Of a stretch of DNA of 64,000 bases, positions 47,007-55,032 are shown piece by piece (position 1 is the first letter of the stretch; each line of letters starts with the position of its first letter). Below the pieces are notes generated by a model that saw nothing but the letters and a program-made list of their open reading frames with translations, was not told where the DNA came from and did no database searches. Where the stretch lies: contig DATGDH010000139.1 of the NCBI GenBank assembly GCA_035310985.1, positions 124,001-188,000 of the forward strand, read 5' to 3'. Source of the stretch: DAHVFK01 sp035310985 (GTDB taxonomy: Bacteria; Pseudomonadota; Gammaproteobacteria; Burkholderiales; SG8-39). The translations under genes and the position numbers were made by a program.

Positions 47007-48161
47007 ATGCAGGCAGCCGATTCACTGATGTTCATCACGCAGCGCCCCGCCGTCAGCTTCGTGCGCGGGGAAGGATCCTGGCTCTACGACCATGCGGGTC
47101 ACGCGTACCTGGACTTCGTGCAGGGCTGGGCGGTCAATGCGCTCGGCCACTCGCCCGCGCTCGTGCGCGAGGCGCTCGCGGCGCAGGCCGCGCAGCTTAT
47201 CAACGTGAGCCCCGCCTACTACAACGAGCCGATGCGGCGCTTCGCCACGCGCCTGGCGGCCCTGAGCGGCCTCGAGCGCGTATTCTTCGCCAACAGCGGT
47301 GCGGAGGCGAACGAAGGCGCGATCAAGCTCGCGCGCAAGTGGGGCGCGCGCGAACGCGGCGGCGCGCACGAGATCGTCGTGTTCGAGGATGCATTCCACG
47401 GCCGCACGCTCGCCACCATGTCGGCCTCCGGCAAGGCCGGCTGGGAGCGGCTGTTCGAGCCGAAGATTCCCGGCTTCGTGCGCGTCCCGCGGGATGACCT
47501 GGATGCGGTGCGGCGCGCGATCGGACCGCGCACCTGCGCGGTGATGCTCGAGCCGATTCAGGGGGAAGCCGGCGTGGTCCCGTTTTCGGCCGAGTTTCTG
47601 CGCCGACTGCGCGAGCTGACGCGCGAGCTCGGCGTGCTGCTGGCGCTGGACGAAATCCAGACCGGCATCGGCCGCACCGGCCGCATGTTCTGCTACGAGC
47701 ATTTCGGCATCCGGCCTGACATCCTGACGCTCGGCAAGGGAATCGGCGGGGGCGTGCCCCTCGCCGCGCTGCTCGCCTCGGAACGCGCGAGCGTGTTCGA
47801 GGCCGGCGAGCAGGGCGGCACGTTCAACGGCAATCCGCTGATGACGTCCGTCGGCGACGCGGTGGTCGCCGAGGTGGCGCGGCCGGAGTTCCTCGCGCAA
47901 GTGGCCGAAAACGGCGCCTACCTCGCCGAACGGCTGCGCGCGCTCTCGACGGAGCTTGGCCTGGGAGAGGTGCGCGGTAGCGGCCTCCTGCTCGCCCTCG
48001 AGCTCGGGCGCCCGCGCGGCGCGGAAGTGGTCAGGCGCGCCCTCGAGGCAGGGCTACTCATCAATTCGCCGCGCGCCGCGTGCCTGCGCTTCATGCCCGC
48101 GCTGAACGTGACGCGCGCCGAGATCGAGGAGATGCTTGCGCGGCTTCGGTCCGCCCTTTAG
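47007..48161 (+). CDS. argD: Acetylornithine-type class III aminotransferase
   Basis: A 384-residue fold-I PLP aminotransferase. It has FFANSGAEANEGAIKLARKWG near residue 92, FEDAFHGRTLATMSASGK near 130, the LALDEIQTGIGRTGRMFCYEH region near 213 (DEIQTGIGRTG) and the PLP lysine in TLGKGIGGGVPLAAL near 246. Length and motifs fit ArgD (N-acetylornithine or succinyl-diaminopimelate transaminase); a 4-aminobutyrate-type substrate cannot be excluded without phylogeny. The ATG at 47007 follows TAGGAGGCAGTCC, right after the gltD terminator. Confidence 0.82.
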   Translation: MQAADSLMFITQRPAVSFVRGEGSWLYDHAGHAYLDFVQGWAVNALGHSPALVREALAAQAAQLINVSPAYYNEPMRRFATRLAALSGLERVFFANSGAEANEGAIKLARKWGARERGGAHEIVVFEDAFHGRTLATMSASGKAGWERLFEPKIPGFVRVPRDDLDAVRRAIGPRTCAVMLEPIQGEAGVVPFSAEFLRRLRELTRELGVLLALDEIQTGIGRTGRMFCYEHFGIRPDILTLGKGIGGGVPLAALLASERASVFEAGEQGGTFNGNPLMTSVGDAVVAEVARPEFLAQVAENGAYLAERLRALSTELGLGEVRGSGLLLALELGRPRGAEVVRRALEAGLLINSPRAACLRFMPALNVTRAEIEEMLARLRSAL

Positions 48162-48173
48162 CATTTTGCACTC

Positions 48174-49535
48174 ATGCCTCTCCACGTCATCGTGCTTGCC
48201 GCGGGCCAGGGCAAGCGCATGCACTCGTCGCTGCCGAAGGTCCTTCATCCGCTTGCGGGCCGGCCGCTGCTCGCGCACGTTCTCGACACGGCCCGAACGC
48301 TCGGCGCACAGGGGATCATCGTGGTGCACGGCCATGAGGGCGAGGCGGTGCGCGCGCACTTTCCGGGCGAGGGCCTGCGCTGGGTCGAGCAACACCGCCA
48401 GCTCGGCACCGGGCACGCCGTCGCCCAGGCCTTGCCGGTCGTCCCGGGCGACGCTCTGGTTCTGGTATTGAACGGCGACGTTCCGCTCGTGCCCGGCGAG
48501 ATGCTCGGGCGGCTGCTGGACGCCGCTCGCGGCGGCCTGGCGATCGCGACCTGCGAACTGGGGGATGCCTCCGGATACGGGAGAGTGGTGCGGGACGCTT
48601 CGGGCCAGGTGCGGCGCATCGTCGAGCATAAAGACGCGTCCGCGCAGGAGTTGGCGATATCGGAGTGGTACGCGGGATTTCTCGCCGCGCCCGCGCGCTC
48701 GCTCGCGCGCTGGATCAAAGGATTGACGAGCGACAACGCGCAGAAAGAGTACTACCTTACCGATGTGATCGGGCTCGCGGTCGCAGAAGGCGTCGAGGTG
48801 CAGGCGGTCAAGGCGCAGGACCGCTGGGACGTCGCGGGGGTCAACTCCAAGCGCGAGCTCGCGGCGCTGGAGCGCGAGCTGCAGCGGCGCGCGGCCGAGC
48901 GGCTGCTCGAAGCCGGCGTCACGCTGGCCGATCCGGCGCGCATCGACGTGCGCGGCTCGCTGGAGTGCGGGCGCGACGTGTCGATCGATCTGAACTGCGT
49001 GTTCGAAGGCACCGTGCGGATCGGCGACGGCGTGCGCATAGGTCCGAACTGCGTGCTGCGCGACGTGACGGTCGCGGAGGGAACTGAAATCCTGGGCTTC
49101 TGCTTCCTGCACGAGGCGGAAGTCGGGGCGCGCTGCCGCATCGGCCCGTTCGCGCGCCTGCGCCCGGGCGCCAGCCTTGCGCAGGAGGTGCACATCGGCA
49201 ACTTCGTCGAGGTCAAGGCGAGCCGCATCGGCGCTGGCTCGAAGGCGAATCACCTCTCGTACATCGGCGACTCGCAGGTCGGCGCGCGCGTGAATGTCGG
49301 CGCGGGCACCATCACCTGCAACTACGACGGCGCGAGCAAGCAGCGCACGGTGATCGAGGACGACTGCTTCATCGGTTCCGATGCGACGCTGGTCGCGCCG
49401 GTGACGATCGCCAGAGGCTCCTACATCGGTGCGGGATCGACCATCAGCAAGGACACTCCGCCCGACCAGCTCACGGTGGCGCGCGCCCGGCAGGTATCGC
49501 TGCCGGGCTGGAAGCCGCCGCGCAAGAAGGGCTGA
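48174..49535 (+). CDS. glmU: Bifunctional UDP-GlcNAc pyrophosphorylase / GlcN-1-P acetyltransferase
   Basis: A 453-residue cytoplasmic enzyme making UDP-N-acetylglucosamine for peptidoglycan and LPS. The N-terminal uridyltransferase domain has VLAAGQGKRMHSSLPKVLHPLAG (LAAGQGKRM near residue 7) and LNGDVPLV; the C-terminal left-handed beta-helix has hexad repeats and the acetyl-transfer residues in GPFARLRPG, EVKAS and NYDGASKQRT. The start is close to the end of argD (12-bp gap), and glmS follows after 4 bp, so argD-glmU-glmS may be one transcript. Confidence 0.96.
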   Translation: MPLHVIVLAAGQGKRMHSSLPKVLHPLAGRPLLAHVLDTARTLGAQGIIVVHGHEGEAVRAHFPGEGLRWVEQHRQLGTGHAVAQALPVVPGDALVLVLNGDVPLVPGEMLGRLLDAARGGLAIATCELGDASGYGRVVRDASGQVRRIVEHKDASAQELAISEWYAGFLAAPARSLARWIKGLTSDNAQKEYYLTDVIGLAVAEGVEVQAVKAQDRWDVAGVNSKRELAALERELQRRAAERLLEAGVTLADPARIDVRGSLECGRDVSIDLNCVFEGTVRIGDGVRIGPNCVLRDVTVAEGTEILGFCFLHEAEVGARCRIGPFARLRPGASLAQEVHIGNFVEVKASRIGAGSKANHLSYIGDSQVGARVNVGAGTITCNYDGASKQRTVIEDDCFIGSDATLVAPVTIARGSYIGAGSTISKDTPPDQLTVARARQVSLPGWKPPRKKG

Positions 49536-49539
49536 CGCG

Positions 49540-51378
49540 ATGTGCGGCATCGTGGGCGCGGCCTCGCACCGTGATATCGTCCCGGTCCTGATCGAAGGTC
49601 TGAGGCGGCTCGAGTACCGCGGCTACGACTCCGCGGGGGTCGCGGTGCTGACCGGCGCGGAAGCACCGCGGCTCGCGCGCGTGCGCACCGCCGGCCGGGT
49701 GGCCGAGCTTGCGGCGCGGGTCGGCGAGCAGGGTCTCGGCAGCTCGACCGGGATCGCGCACACGCGCTGGGCGACGCACGGCGCGCCGAGCGAGAAGAAC
49801 GCCCATCCGCACGTATCGGGCGGCCTGGCGGTGGTGCACAACGGCATCATCGAGAACCACGAGCCGATCCGCGAGCGGCTGCGATCCCTGGGCTTCGTCT
49901 TTACGTCGGACACCGACAGCGAGGTCATCGCGCATCTCATCGCCGACTGCCGCCGCCGCGACCCTGATCTGCTCGCCGCGACCAGCCATGCCGTCGCGGA
50001 GCTGAAGGGCGCGTTCGCGATCGCCGTCGTTTCCGACAGCGATCCCGGCACGGTCGTGGTGGCGCGCAAGGGCGCGCCGCTGCTGCTCGGCCTGGGCGAG
50101 CGCGAGAACTTCGCGGCATCCGACGTTTCGGCGCTGGTGCAGGTGACGCAGCGCGTGATCTACCTCGAGGATGGCGACTGCGCCGAGCTGCGACCGGACG
50201 GCGTGCGCATTCTCGACACCGCAGCGCGCCCCGTCGAGCGACCGGTGCATCGCTCCGAGCTCACCGCGCAGGCGGTCGACCTCGGCCCCTACCGGCACTA
50301 CATGCAGAAGGAGATCTTCGAGCAGCCCGGGGCGCTCGCCAATACGCTCGAGATGGTGACCGGCGCTGGCTCGGTGCAGCCCGGCCTGTTCGGCGCCGAG
50401 GCCGATGCGCTGCTCTCCGACATCTCGTCGGTGCAGCTGGTCGCCTGCGGCACGAGTTATCACGCGGGCATGGTGGCGCGCTACTGGATCGAGACGCTGT
50501 CACGCCTTCCGGTGCAGGTCGATATCGCGAGCGAATACCGCTACCGCGACGTCGTGGCCGACGCGAACGCGTTGTTCGTCACCATTTCACAGTCGGGCGA
50601 GACCGCCGACACGATGGGCGCGCTGGAGCACGCGCGCTCGCTCGGCATCGCGCGCACCCTTTCGATCTGCAACGTACCCGAGAGCTCGCTCGTGCGCGGC
50701 TCGCGGCTGCGCTTCATGACGCGCGCGGGGCCGGAGATCGGCGTCGCCTCGACCAAGGCCTTCACGACGCAGCTCGGCGCGCTGTTCCTCCTCGCGCTGG
50801 TGCTCGCCAAGCAGCGGCGCATGCTCGCGCCCGCTGCCGAGCAGTCGCTACTGCACGCCTTGCGCCACGCGCCCGCGGCGCTCGGCCACGTGCTCGCCGT
50901 GGAGCCGCAGGTCGAAAAGTGGGCGCAGCGCTTCGCCGAGAAGCAGCACGCCCTGTTCCTCGGACGCGGCATCCACTGGCCGATCGCCATGGAGGGCGCG
51001 CTGAAGCTGAAGGAGATCTCCTACATCCATGCCGAAGCCTACGCGGCGGGCGAGCTCAAGCACGGGCCGCTCGCCCTCGTCGACCGCGACATGCCGGTCG
51101 TCGCAGTCGCGCCAGGGGACGCGCTGGCGGAGAAGCTCAAGTCGAACCTGCAGGAGGTGCGCGCGCGCGGCGGCGAGCTTTACGTGTTTGCCGACCGCGA
51201 GACGCAGATCGAAGAGAGCGACTCGGTGCACGTCATCCGCCTCGCAGACCACGCGGGTCCGCTGTCCCCGATCCTGCACGTGGTGCCGCTGCAGCTGCTC
51301 GCCTACCACGCCGCGCTCGCGCGCGGCACCGACGTCGACAAGCCGCGCAATCTCGCCAAATCCGTAACTGTGGAGTGA
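49540..51378 (+). CDS. glmS: Glutamine:fructose-6-phosphate aminotransferase (isomerising)
   Basis: A 612-residue enzyme making glucosamine-6-phosphate. The N-terminal nucleophile Cys2 in MCGIVGA fixes the start at 49540. The glutaminase domain shows GYDSAGVAVL, HTRWATHGAPSEKNAHPH (RWATHG) and HNGIIENHEPIR; the C-terminal tandem SIS domains show ACGTSYHAGMVARYW, SQSGETADTMGAL and STKAFTTQL; the C-terminus PRNLAKSVTVE is exact for the family. Substrate-channel lysine and ELKHGPLALVD are present. Confidence 0.97.
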   Translation: MCGIVGAASHRDIVPVLIEGLRRLEYRGYDSAGVAVLTGAEAPRLARVRTAGRVAELAARVGEQGLGSSTGIAHTRWATHGAPSEKNAHPHVSGGLAVVHNGIIENHEPIRERLRSLGFVFTSDTDSEVIAHLIADCRRRDPDLLAATSHAVAELKGAFAIAVVSDSDPGTVVVARKGAPLLLGLGERENFAASDVSALVQVTQRVIYLEDGDCAELRPDGVRILDTAARPVERPVHRSELTAQAVDLGPYRHYMQKEIFEQPGALANTLEMVTGAGSVQPGLFGAEADALLSDISSVQLVACGTSYHAGMVARYWIETLSRLPVQVDIASEYRYRDVVADANALFVTISQSGETADTMGALEHARSLGIARTLSICNVPESSLVRGSRLRFMTRAGPEIGVASTKAFTTQLGALFLLALVLAKQRRMLAPAAEQSLLHALRHAPAALGHVLAVEPQVEKWAQRFAEKQHALFLGRGIHWPIAMEGALKLKEISYIHAEAYAAGELKHGPLALVDRDMPVVAVAPGDALAEKLKSNLQEVRARGGELYVFADRETQIEESDSVHVIRLADHAGPLSPILHVVPLQLLAYHAALARGTDVDKPRNLAKSVTVE

Positions 51379-51381
51379 GCC

Positions 51382-51702
51382 TTGAGAAACCTAGCGAAAT
51401 GGATTCCCGTTGCCCTCGCATTCGCCGCCGGGAGCGCGCATGCGGCCTCCGACGTGTTCGCCTTCGGCGACCTGAAGGAAGGCGAGAAACTCTATGAGCA
51501 GAAGTGCGCCGCCTGCCACGTCGCGCAGTTCGGCGGCGACGGCTCGCGCGTGTTCACGCGGCCGGATCGCAGGATCCACACCGCGCCGGCGCTTCTCGCG
51601 CAAGTCCAGTTCTGCAACACGCGCAGCCGCGCCGGCCTGTCGGCCGAGGGCGAGCAGAGCGTCGGCGCGTGGCTGAACCAGAAGTACTACAAGCTCAAGT
51701 AG
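51382..51702 (+). CDS. Small periplasmic cytochrome c lacking a methionine ligand
   Basis: A 106-residue precursor with a signal peptide (cleavage near AHA-ASD, residue 21) and one haem motif CAACH at residues 42-46. The mature protein contains no methionine, so the sixth haem ligand must differ from ordinary class I cytochromes; His66 (RRIHTAP) is the only other mature histidine. A further cysteine lies in QVQFCNTRSRAGLS. No ATG fits; the TTG at 51382 has GGAG at 51372-51375 and lies 3 bp after the glmS stop, so it may be co-transcribed with glmS. Partner and function are not known. Confidence 0.8.
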   Translation: MRNLAKWIPVALAFAAGSAHAASDVFAFGDLKEGEKLYEQKCAACHVAQFGGDGSRVFTRPDRRIHTAPALLAQVQFCNTRSRAGLSAEGEQSVGAWLNQKYYKLK

Positions 51703-51736
51703 GCGCCACCGCGGCCGCCGCCAGCTCGCCGCGCCT

Positions 51737-52258
51737 TCAGTCAGAGTAGACGGGGGGATCGGGATCGCGGTCCCAGCCAGGCTCGGGCTTGGGTACGCGC
51801 TTCAACCACTCTTGGATCAGGCGCACGTGCTCGCGCTCTTCCTCGGCCATCTCGGAAGCGACCTTTTTCACCGCTGCGGGAACGCTTGCGGAGCGGACCA
51901 GCTGCTCGAAGAATTTCTGCGCGCGGCGCTCGTTCTTCAGCCCGATCTGGAGCGCGTGCCAGGGCTGCATGAGGTAATGCACGTCCGTCACCGCGGCGGT
52001 CTCGGGGGGCTCGGGCTCGTCGTTCCAGCGCCACGCGAGCACGGCGCGCGGCGGCTGCTTCCAGCCCATCTCCTCGAGGATGCGGTTGGCGTGCAGTCCC
52101 TCGACGTGCGAGAGCTTGCGGAACAGGGCGGCGACCTCGAGGTTGTTGTGGACCTCCATTTGGTCGGCGAAATCCGCATAGCGCTCCGAGGCGTCCATTT
52201 CCATCGCATAGGCGCGCGCCATGAAATCCGCGTAAGCGGTGTCGGACTTCTTCGTCAT
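51737..52258 (-). CDS. Rubrerythrin/ferritin-like diiron protein
   Basis: A 173-residue four-helix-bundle protein. The diiron-type glutamate/histidine pattern is visible: AYAMEMDASERYADFADQM (first Glu), SHVEGLHANRI (ExxH), GLKNERRAQKFFEQL (second half Glu) and AEEEREHVRLIQEWL (ExxH), with the segments near residues 20, 48, 109 and 141. The C-terminal rubredoxin domain of classical rubrerythrin is absent. Such proteins reduce hydrogen peroxide or store iron in anaerobes. Its ATG overlaps the korB stop (ATGA), so it is the third gene of the korAB operon and may protect the oxygen-sensitive pathway; this role is inference. Confidence 0.78.
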   Translation of the reverse strand: MTKKSDTAYADFMARAYAMEMDASERYADFADQMEVHNNLEVAALFRKLSHVEGLHANRILEEMGWKQPPRAVLAWRWNDEPEPPETAAVTDVHYLMQPWHALQIGLKNERRAQKFFEQLVRSASVPAAVKKVASEMAEEEREHVRLIQEWLKRVPKPEPGWDRDPDPPVYSD

Positions 52259-53088
52259 AGCGCGAACTCCCTTTCCAGCTCGGCGAGCTCCTGCGAGGCG
52301 CGCCGATCGGTGGCGTACGGGCGGCGGCTGCCCTTATAGAGCACTCCGATGTTGAAGCCGTCGTCGGTCATCAGGCGGCGCGCGGCGCGGGCCGGATCGT
52401 CGGTCGGCGCGACCGGCGCCGGCCGCACCGCCTCCTTCCAGCCGCGCTGCTCGGGGCGGAAAGTGACGCAGGGCGAGAGCACTTCGATGAACGAGAACCC
52501 TGGATGCTGGATCGCCTCGGCGATCAGGCTGGCGGTGCCGCCCGGGTCGCCGGAAAAGGAGCGCGCGATGAAATTCGCGCCCGAGGCGAGCGCGATCACC
52601 AGCGGATGGAATTCGCGCAGTCCGGTACCGGCCGGCGAGAGCTTGCTCTTCCAGTCGGGCTCCGTGGTCGGCGAGGGCTGGCCCTTGGTCATGCCGTATA
52701 CGTGGTTGTCCATCACGATGTAGGTGAGGTCAACGTTGCGCCGGCAGGCGTGCAGGAAATGGTTACCGCCGATCGAGTAGCCGTCGCCGTCGCCGCCGGC
52801 GACGAGCACCGTGAGATCGGGGCGCGCCACCTTCAGTCCGGTGCCCGCCGCCAGCGCGCGTCCGTGCACACCGTGGAAGCCGTAGCAGGTCGTGTAGGCC
52901 GGGATGCGCGAGGAGCAGCCTATGCCCGAGACCACTGCGACGTTCTCGGGGCGCAGCGCGAGGGCGGCAAGCGCACGCGTGATCGAGGCGAGCACCGTGT
53001 AGTCGCCGCAGCCCGGGCACCACACGGGCTTGTAGTCGGATTTGAAATCCTGCGCAGTGAGCGCGGAAGCGACGGCCGGTGCGTTCAT
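52255..53088 (-). CDS. korB: 2-oxoacid:ferredoxin oxidoreductase, beta subunit
   Basis: A 277-residue thiamine-diphosphate subunit. It has cluster-binding cysteines starting in WCPGCGDYTVLASI near residue 23, GIGCSSRIPAY near 57, the ThDP/Mg motif GGDGDGYSIGGNHFLHACRRN near 97 (GDGDGYSIG) with the partner VMDNHVYGMTKGQPSPTT, and SPCVTF. In Thauera aromatica a KorAB enzyme oxidises 2-oxoglutarate to succinyl-CoA and reduces the ferredoxin that drives benzoyl-CoA reductase; the adjacent bcr genes make this the likely role here. It overlaps korA and the rubrerythrin gene by 4 bp each. Confidence 0.9.
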   Translation of the reverse strand: MNAPAVASALTAQDFKSDYKPVWCPGCGDYTVLASITRALAALALRPENVAVVSGIGCSSRIPAYTTCYGFHGVHGRALAAGTGLKVARPDLTVLVAGGDGDGYSIGGNHFLHACRRNVDLTYIVMDNHVYGMTKGQPSPTTEPDWKSKLSPAGTGLREFHPLVIALASGANFIARSFSGDPGGTASLIAEAIQHPGFSFIEVLSPCVTFRPEQRGWKEAVRPAPVAPTDDPARAARRLMTDDGFNIGVLYKGSRRPYATDRRASQELAELEREFAL

Positions 53089-54824
53089 GAGCGGCTCCAT
53101 TTCACGAGCGTCTCGTGGATTTCGTTCGGCCGGATCGGCAGCGGCCCGGGCCGGCGCAAGCTGTGCACTTCGCCCGGGAGCTCGTACTCGGCCCTCAAGT
53201 AGCGGTAGAACTGGCCGCTGAAACTCTGCTCGACCACTAGCACGCGCTTGACGCCGGCGAGCGCCTGCTTGAGGCGCTCGGGCTGCGCCGGCGCCAGCAG
53301 GCGCAGCGAGACGAGGCGTGCCCTGACGCCGTCGGCCTTCGCCCGCGCGAAGGCTTCGCGTACCGGCGCGGTACACGAGCCCCAGGTGAGCACCGCAATG
53401 TCGCCCTCGCCCTCGAGGCTCGCCCAGTGCTCGCCGCAATCGAGCGACGCGAGCTTGCGCTGGCGCTTCTCGAGCTGCGCCAGGTGATCGGCCGCCTGCG
53501 AAGAGGGCGTGCCGCGCTCGTTGTGCTCCAGGCCGTCGGCGGTGTAGGTGACGCCCGGCGTCCCCGGGATCGCCATCGGCGATACGCCCGAGGCGGTGAG
53601 CGCGTAGCGCTTGTATTCGGGGGCGTGCGGGCTCGCGCGCAGGCGCGCGCCGTCGAACGCGGTGGCGCGCGGGCGCTCGACGATCGCGCGCGCCTGGCCG
53701 AAGTACTGGTCCGAGAGCACGATCGCCGGCGTCTGTACGCGCTCGGCGAGGCTTACCGCCCATTGGGTCGCGGCCATGCAGTCGGCGACCGAGTTGGGCG
53801 CGATCACGATGTGCGGCGCATCGCCGTGCATGCCGTACAGCGCGATGTTCAGGTCTGCCTGCTCGGTCTTGGTGGCGATGCCGGTCGAAGGCCCAGTGCG
53901 CATCACGTCGACCACCACGATCGGGATCTCCGCCGTCACGCCCAGCCCAAGCGCCTCGATCATCAGCGACAGTCCGGGACCCGAGGTCGCGGTGAGCGAG
54001 GGCACGCCCCCGTAGGAGGCGCCCAGGATCATGTTGATCGACGCGAGCTCGTCCTCGGCCTGCACCAGCGCACCGCCGACCTTGGTGAGCGCGGGCGACA
54101 TCCATTCGAGCAGCTCGGTGGCCGGCGTGATCGGATACGCCGCGACGAAGCGTACGCCGCCGCGCAGCGCGCCGAAGCCCGCGGCCTCGTTGCCGCTGAT
54201 CAGCCAGCGCTTGCCGGCGGCAGCAGGCGGCGCCAGACGCAGCGCGTGGCCGATTCCCTCGGCCTGCGCCATGCCTAGCTTCATCGCGGCGAGGCTCGCC
54301 GCGAGCGCGTCTCCTCCCTTCTTCGTCGCCCGTGTCACGGCGTGCGCGAGCGAGGCTTCGGGCAGGCCCATCAGTCCGCCGAGCAGGCCGAGCGCGACCA
54401 TGTTTGGCCAACCGCCCGGGACCGTCTTCGCGAGCGCCTTGAACTCGACCGACAGGTGGCGTGCGCCGGTTCGCGTGAAGGTCTCGGGCGGCTCGCCCTG
54501 CGCGGGATCGCCGACGAGCAGGCTCGCCGGCTCGAGGGGAATCTCGGAGGCGAAGCGGCCGACGTTCTGCCAGTCGATCGCCGCGAGCGCGTGGAAGCGG
54601 TCGTCCTGGCTGTCGGTTGCGAAAGTCGACACCCTCACCATGGCAGCCGCCTCGCCGCCGCGGATCTGGGGGCCGCTGGTGCGCGTCATCAACCCGTAGT
54701 AGCCCGCGTGGGCGGCCGCCTCGAGCAGCATATTGCCGGCGGTCATCACGCCCGCGCCGCCCGAGCCGGCGAGAGCTACCGAGACGCTGTGGCGCCCGCG
54801 GGCGCCTTCGCTTGCATCGCTCAT
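53085..54824 (-). CDS. korA: 2-oxoacid:ferredoxin oxidoreductase, fused gamma-alpha subunit
   Basis: A 579-residue protein in which the gamma domain comes first (VALAGSGGAGVMTAGNMLLEAA near residue 16; TSGPQIRGGEAAAMVRVS) and the alpha domain follows (LISGNEAAGFGALRGG near 205; AAYPITPATELLEWMS; TATSGPGLSLMIEALG). This fused two-subunit form is that of KorAB of Thauera and related 2-oxoglutarate oxidoreductases. No ferredoxin domain is present, so a separate ferredoxin (encoded at 62689) is needed. The ATG at 54824 has a strong AGGAGGTG site. Divergent from had across the regulated gap. Confidence 0.9.
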   Translation of the reverse strand: MSDASEGARGRHSVSVALAGSGGAGVMTAGNMLLEAAAHAGYYGLMTRTSGPQIRGGEAAAMVRVSTFATDSQDDRFHALAAIDWQNVGRFASEIPLEPASLLVGDPAQGEPPETFTRTGARHLSVEFKALAKTVPGGWPNMVALGLLGGLMGLPEASLAHAVTRATKKGGDALAASLAAMKLGMAQAEGIGHALRLAPPAAAGKRWLISGNEAAGFGALRGGVRFVAAYPITPATELLEWMSPALTKVGGALVQAEDELASINMILGASYGGVPSLTATSGPGLSLMIEALGLGVTAEIPIVVVDVMRTGPSTGIATKTEQADLNIALYGMHGDAPHIVIAPNSVADCMAATQWAVSLAERVQTPAIVLSDQYFGQARAIVERPRATAFDGARLRASPHAPEYKRYALTASGVSPMAIPGTPGVTYTADGLEHNERGTPSSQAADHLAQLEKRQRKLASLDCGEHWASLEGEGDIAVLTWGSCTAPVREAFARAKADGVRARLVSLRLLAPAQPERLKQALAGVKRVLVVEQSFSGQFYRYLRAEYELPGEVHSLRRPGPLPIRPNEIHETLVKWSRS

Positions 54825-54871
54825 ACAACACCTCCTGGATCGGCATGCTCGCGCAACGAAGCGCGAATTCC

Positions 54872-54885
54872 TTGCTCTGGATCAA
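54872..54885 (-). promoter_or_regulatory. FNR/Anr-type binding site upstream of korA
   Basis: Read on the minus strand the sequence is TTGAT-CCAG-AGCAA, matching nine of ten positions of the FNR consensus TTGAT-N4-ATCAA. Its centre lies about 54 bp upstream of the korA ATG, compatible with class II activation (-41.5) of a promoter starting near 54837. No convincing -10 for korA was found. Anaerobic activation of benzoyl-CoA pathway genes by an FNR-type protein is known in Azoarcus (AcpR). Confidence 0.5.
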
Positions 54886-54965
54886 ATCGCGCACGCATAC
54901 GGGGCGTAAAAAGAGCACTCATGCGGTGGTTCGGGACGTTGACGTCGCGGCGCTTCCGGGCTAAA

Positions 54966-54994
54966 TTGGTAATGTGGTACTTGAATACCACAAT
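54966..54994 (+). promoter_or_regulatory. Predicted had-operon promoter with internal palindromic operator
   Basis: TTGGTA at 54966-54971 and CACAAT at 54989-54994 are 17 bp apart (four of six consensus matches each). The palindrome TGTGGTA-N6-TACCACA at 54973-54992 fills the spacer and covers most of the -10, so a bound protein would block RNA polymerase. The predicted transcript starts near 55001, about 32 nt before the had ATG. The regulator is not encoded in the window. Confidence 0.55.
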
Positions 54995-55032
54995 AGGTCA
55001 AAACGCGGCGCAGGGCAAGTGGAGGAGCGTAT

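Noticed and set aside
54980..54997. Second FNR-type site at TTGAATACCACAATAGG in the had promoter
   Set aside because: The second half-site and the spacing do not fit the consensus; the sequence is better explained by the palindrome.
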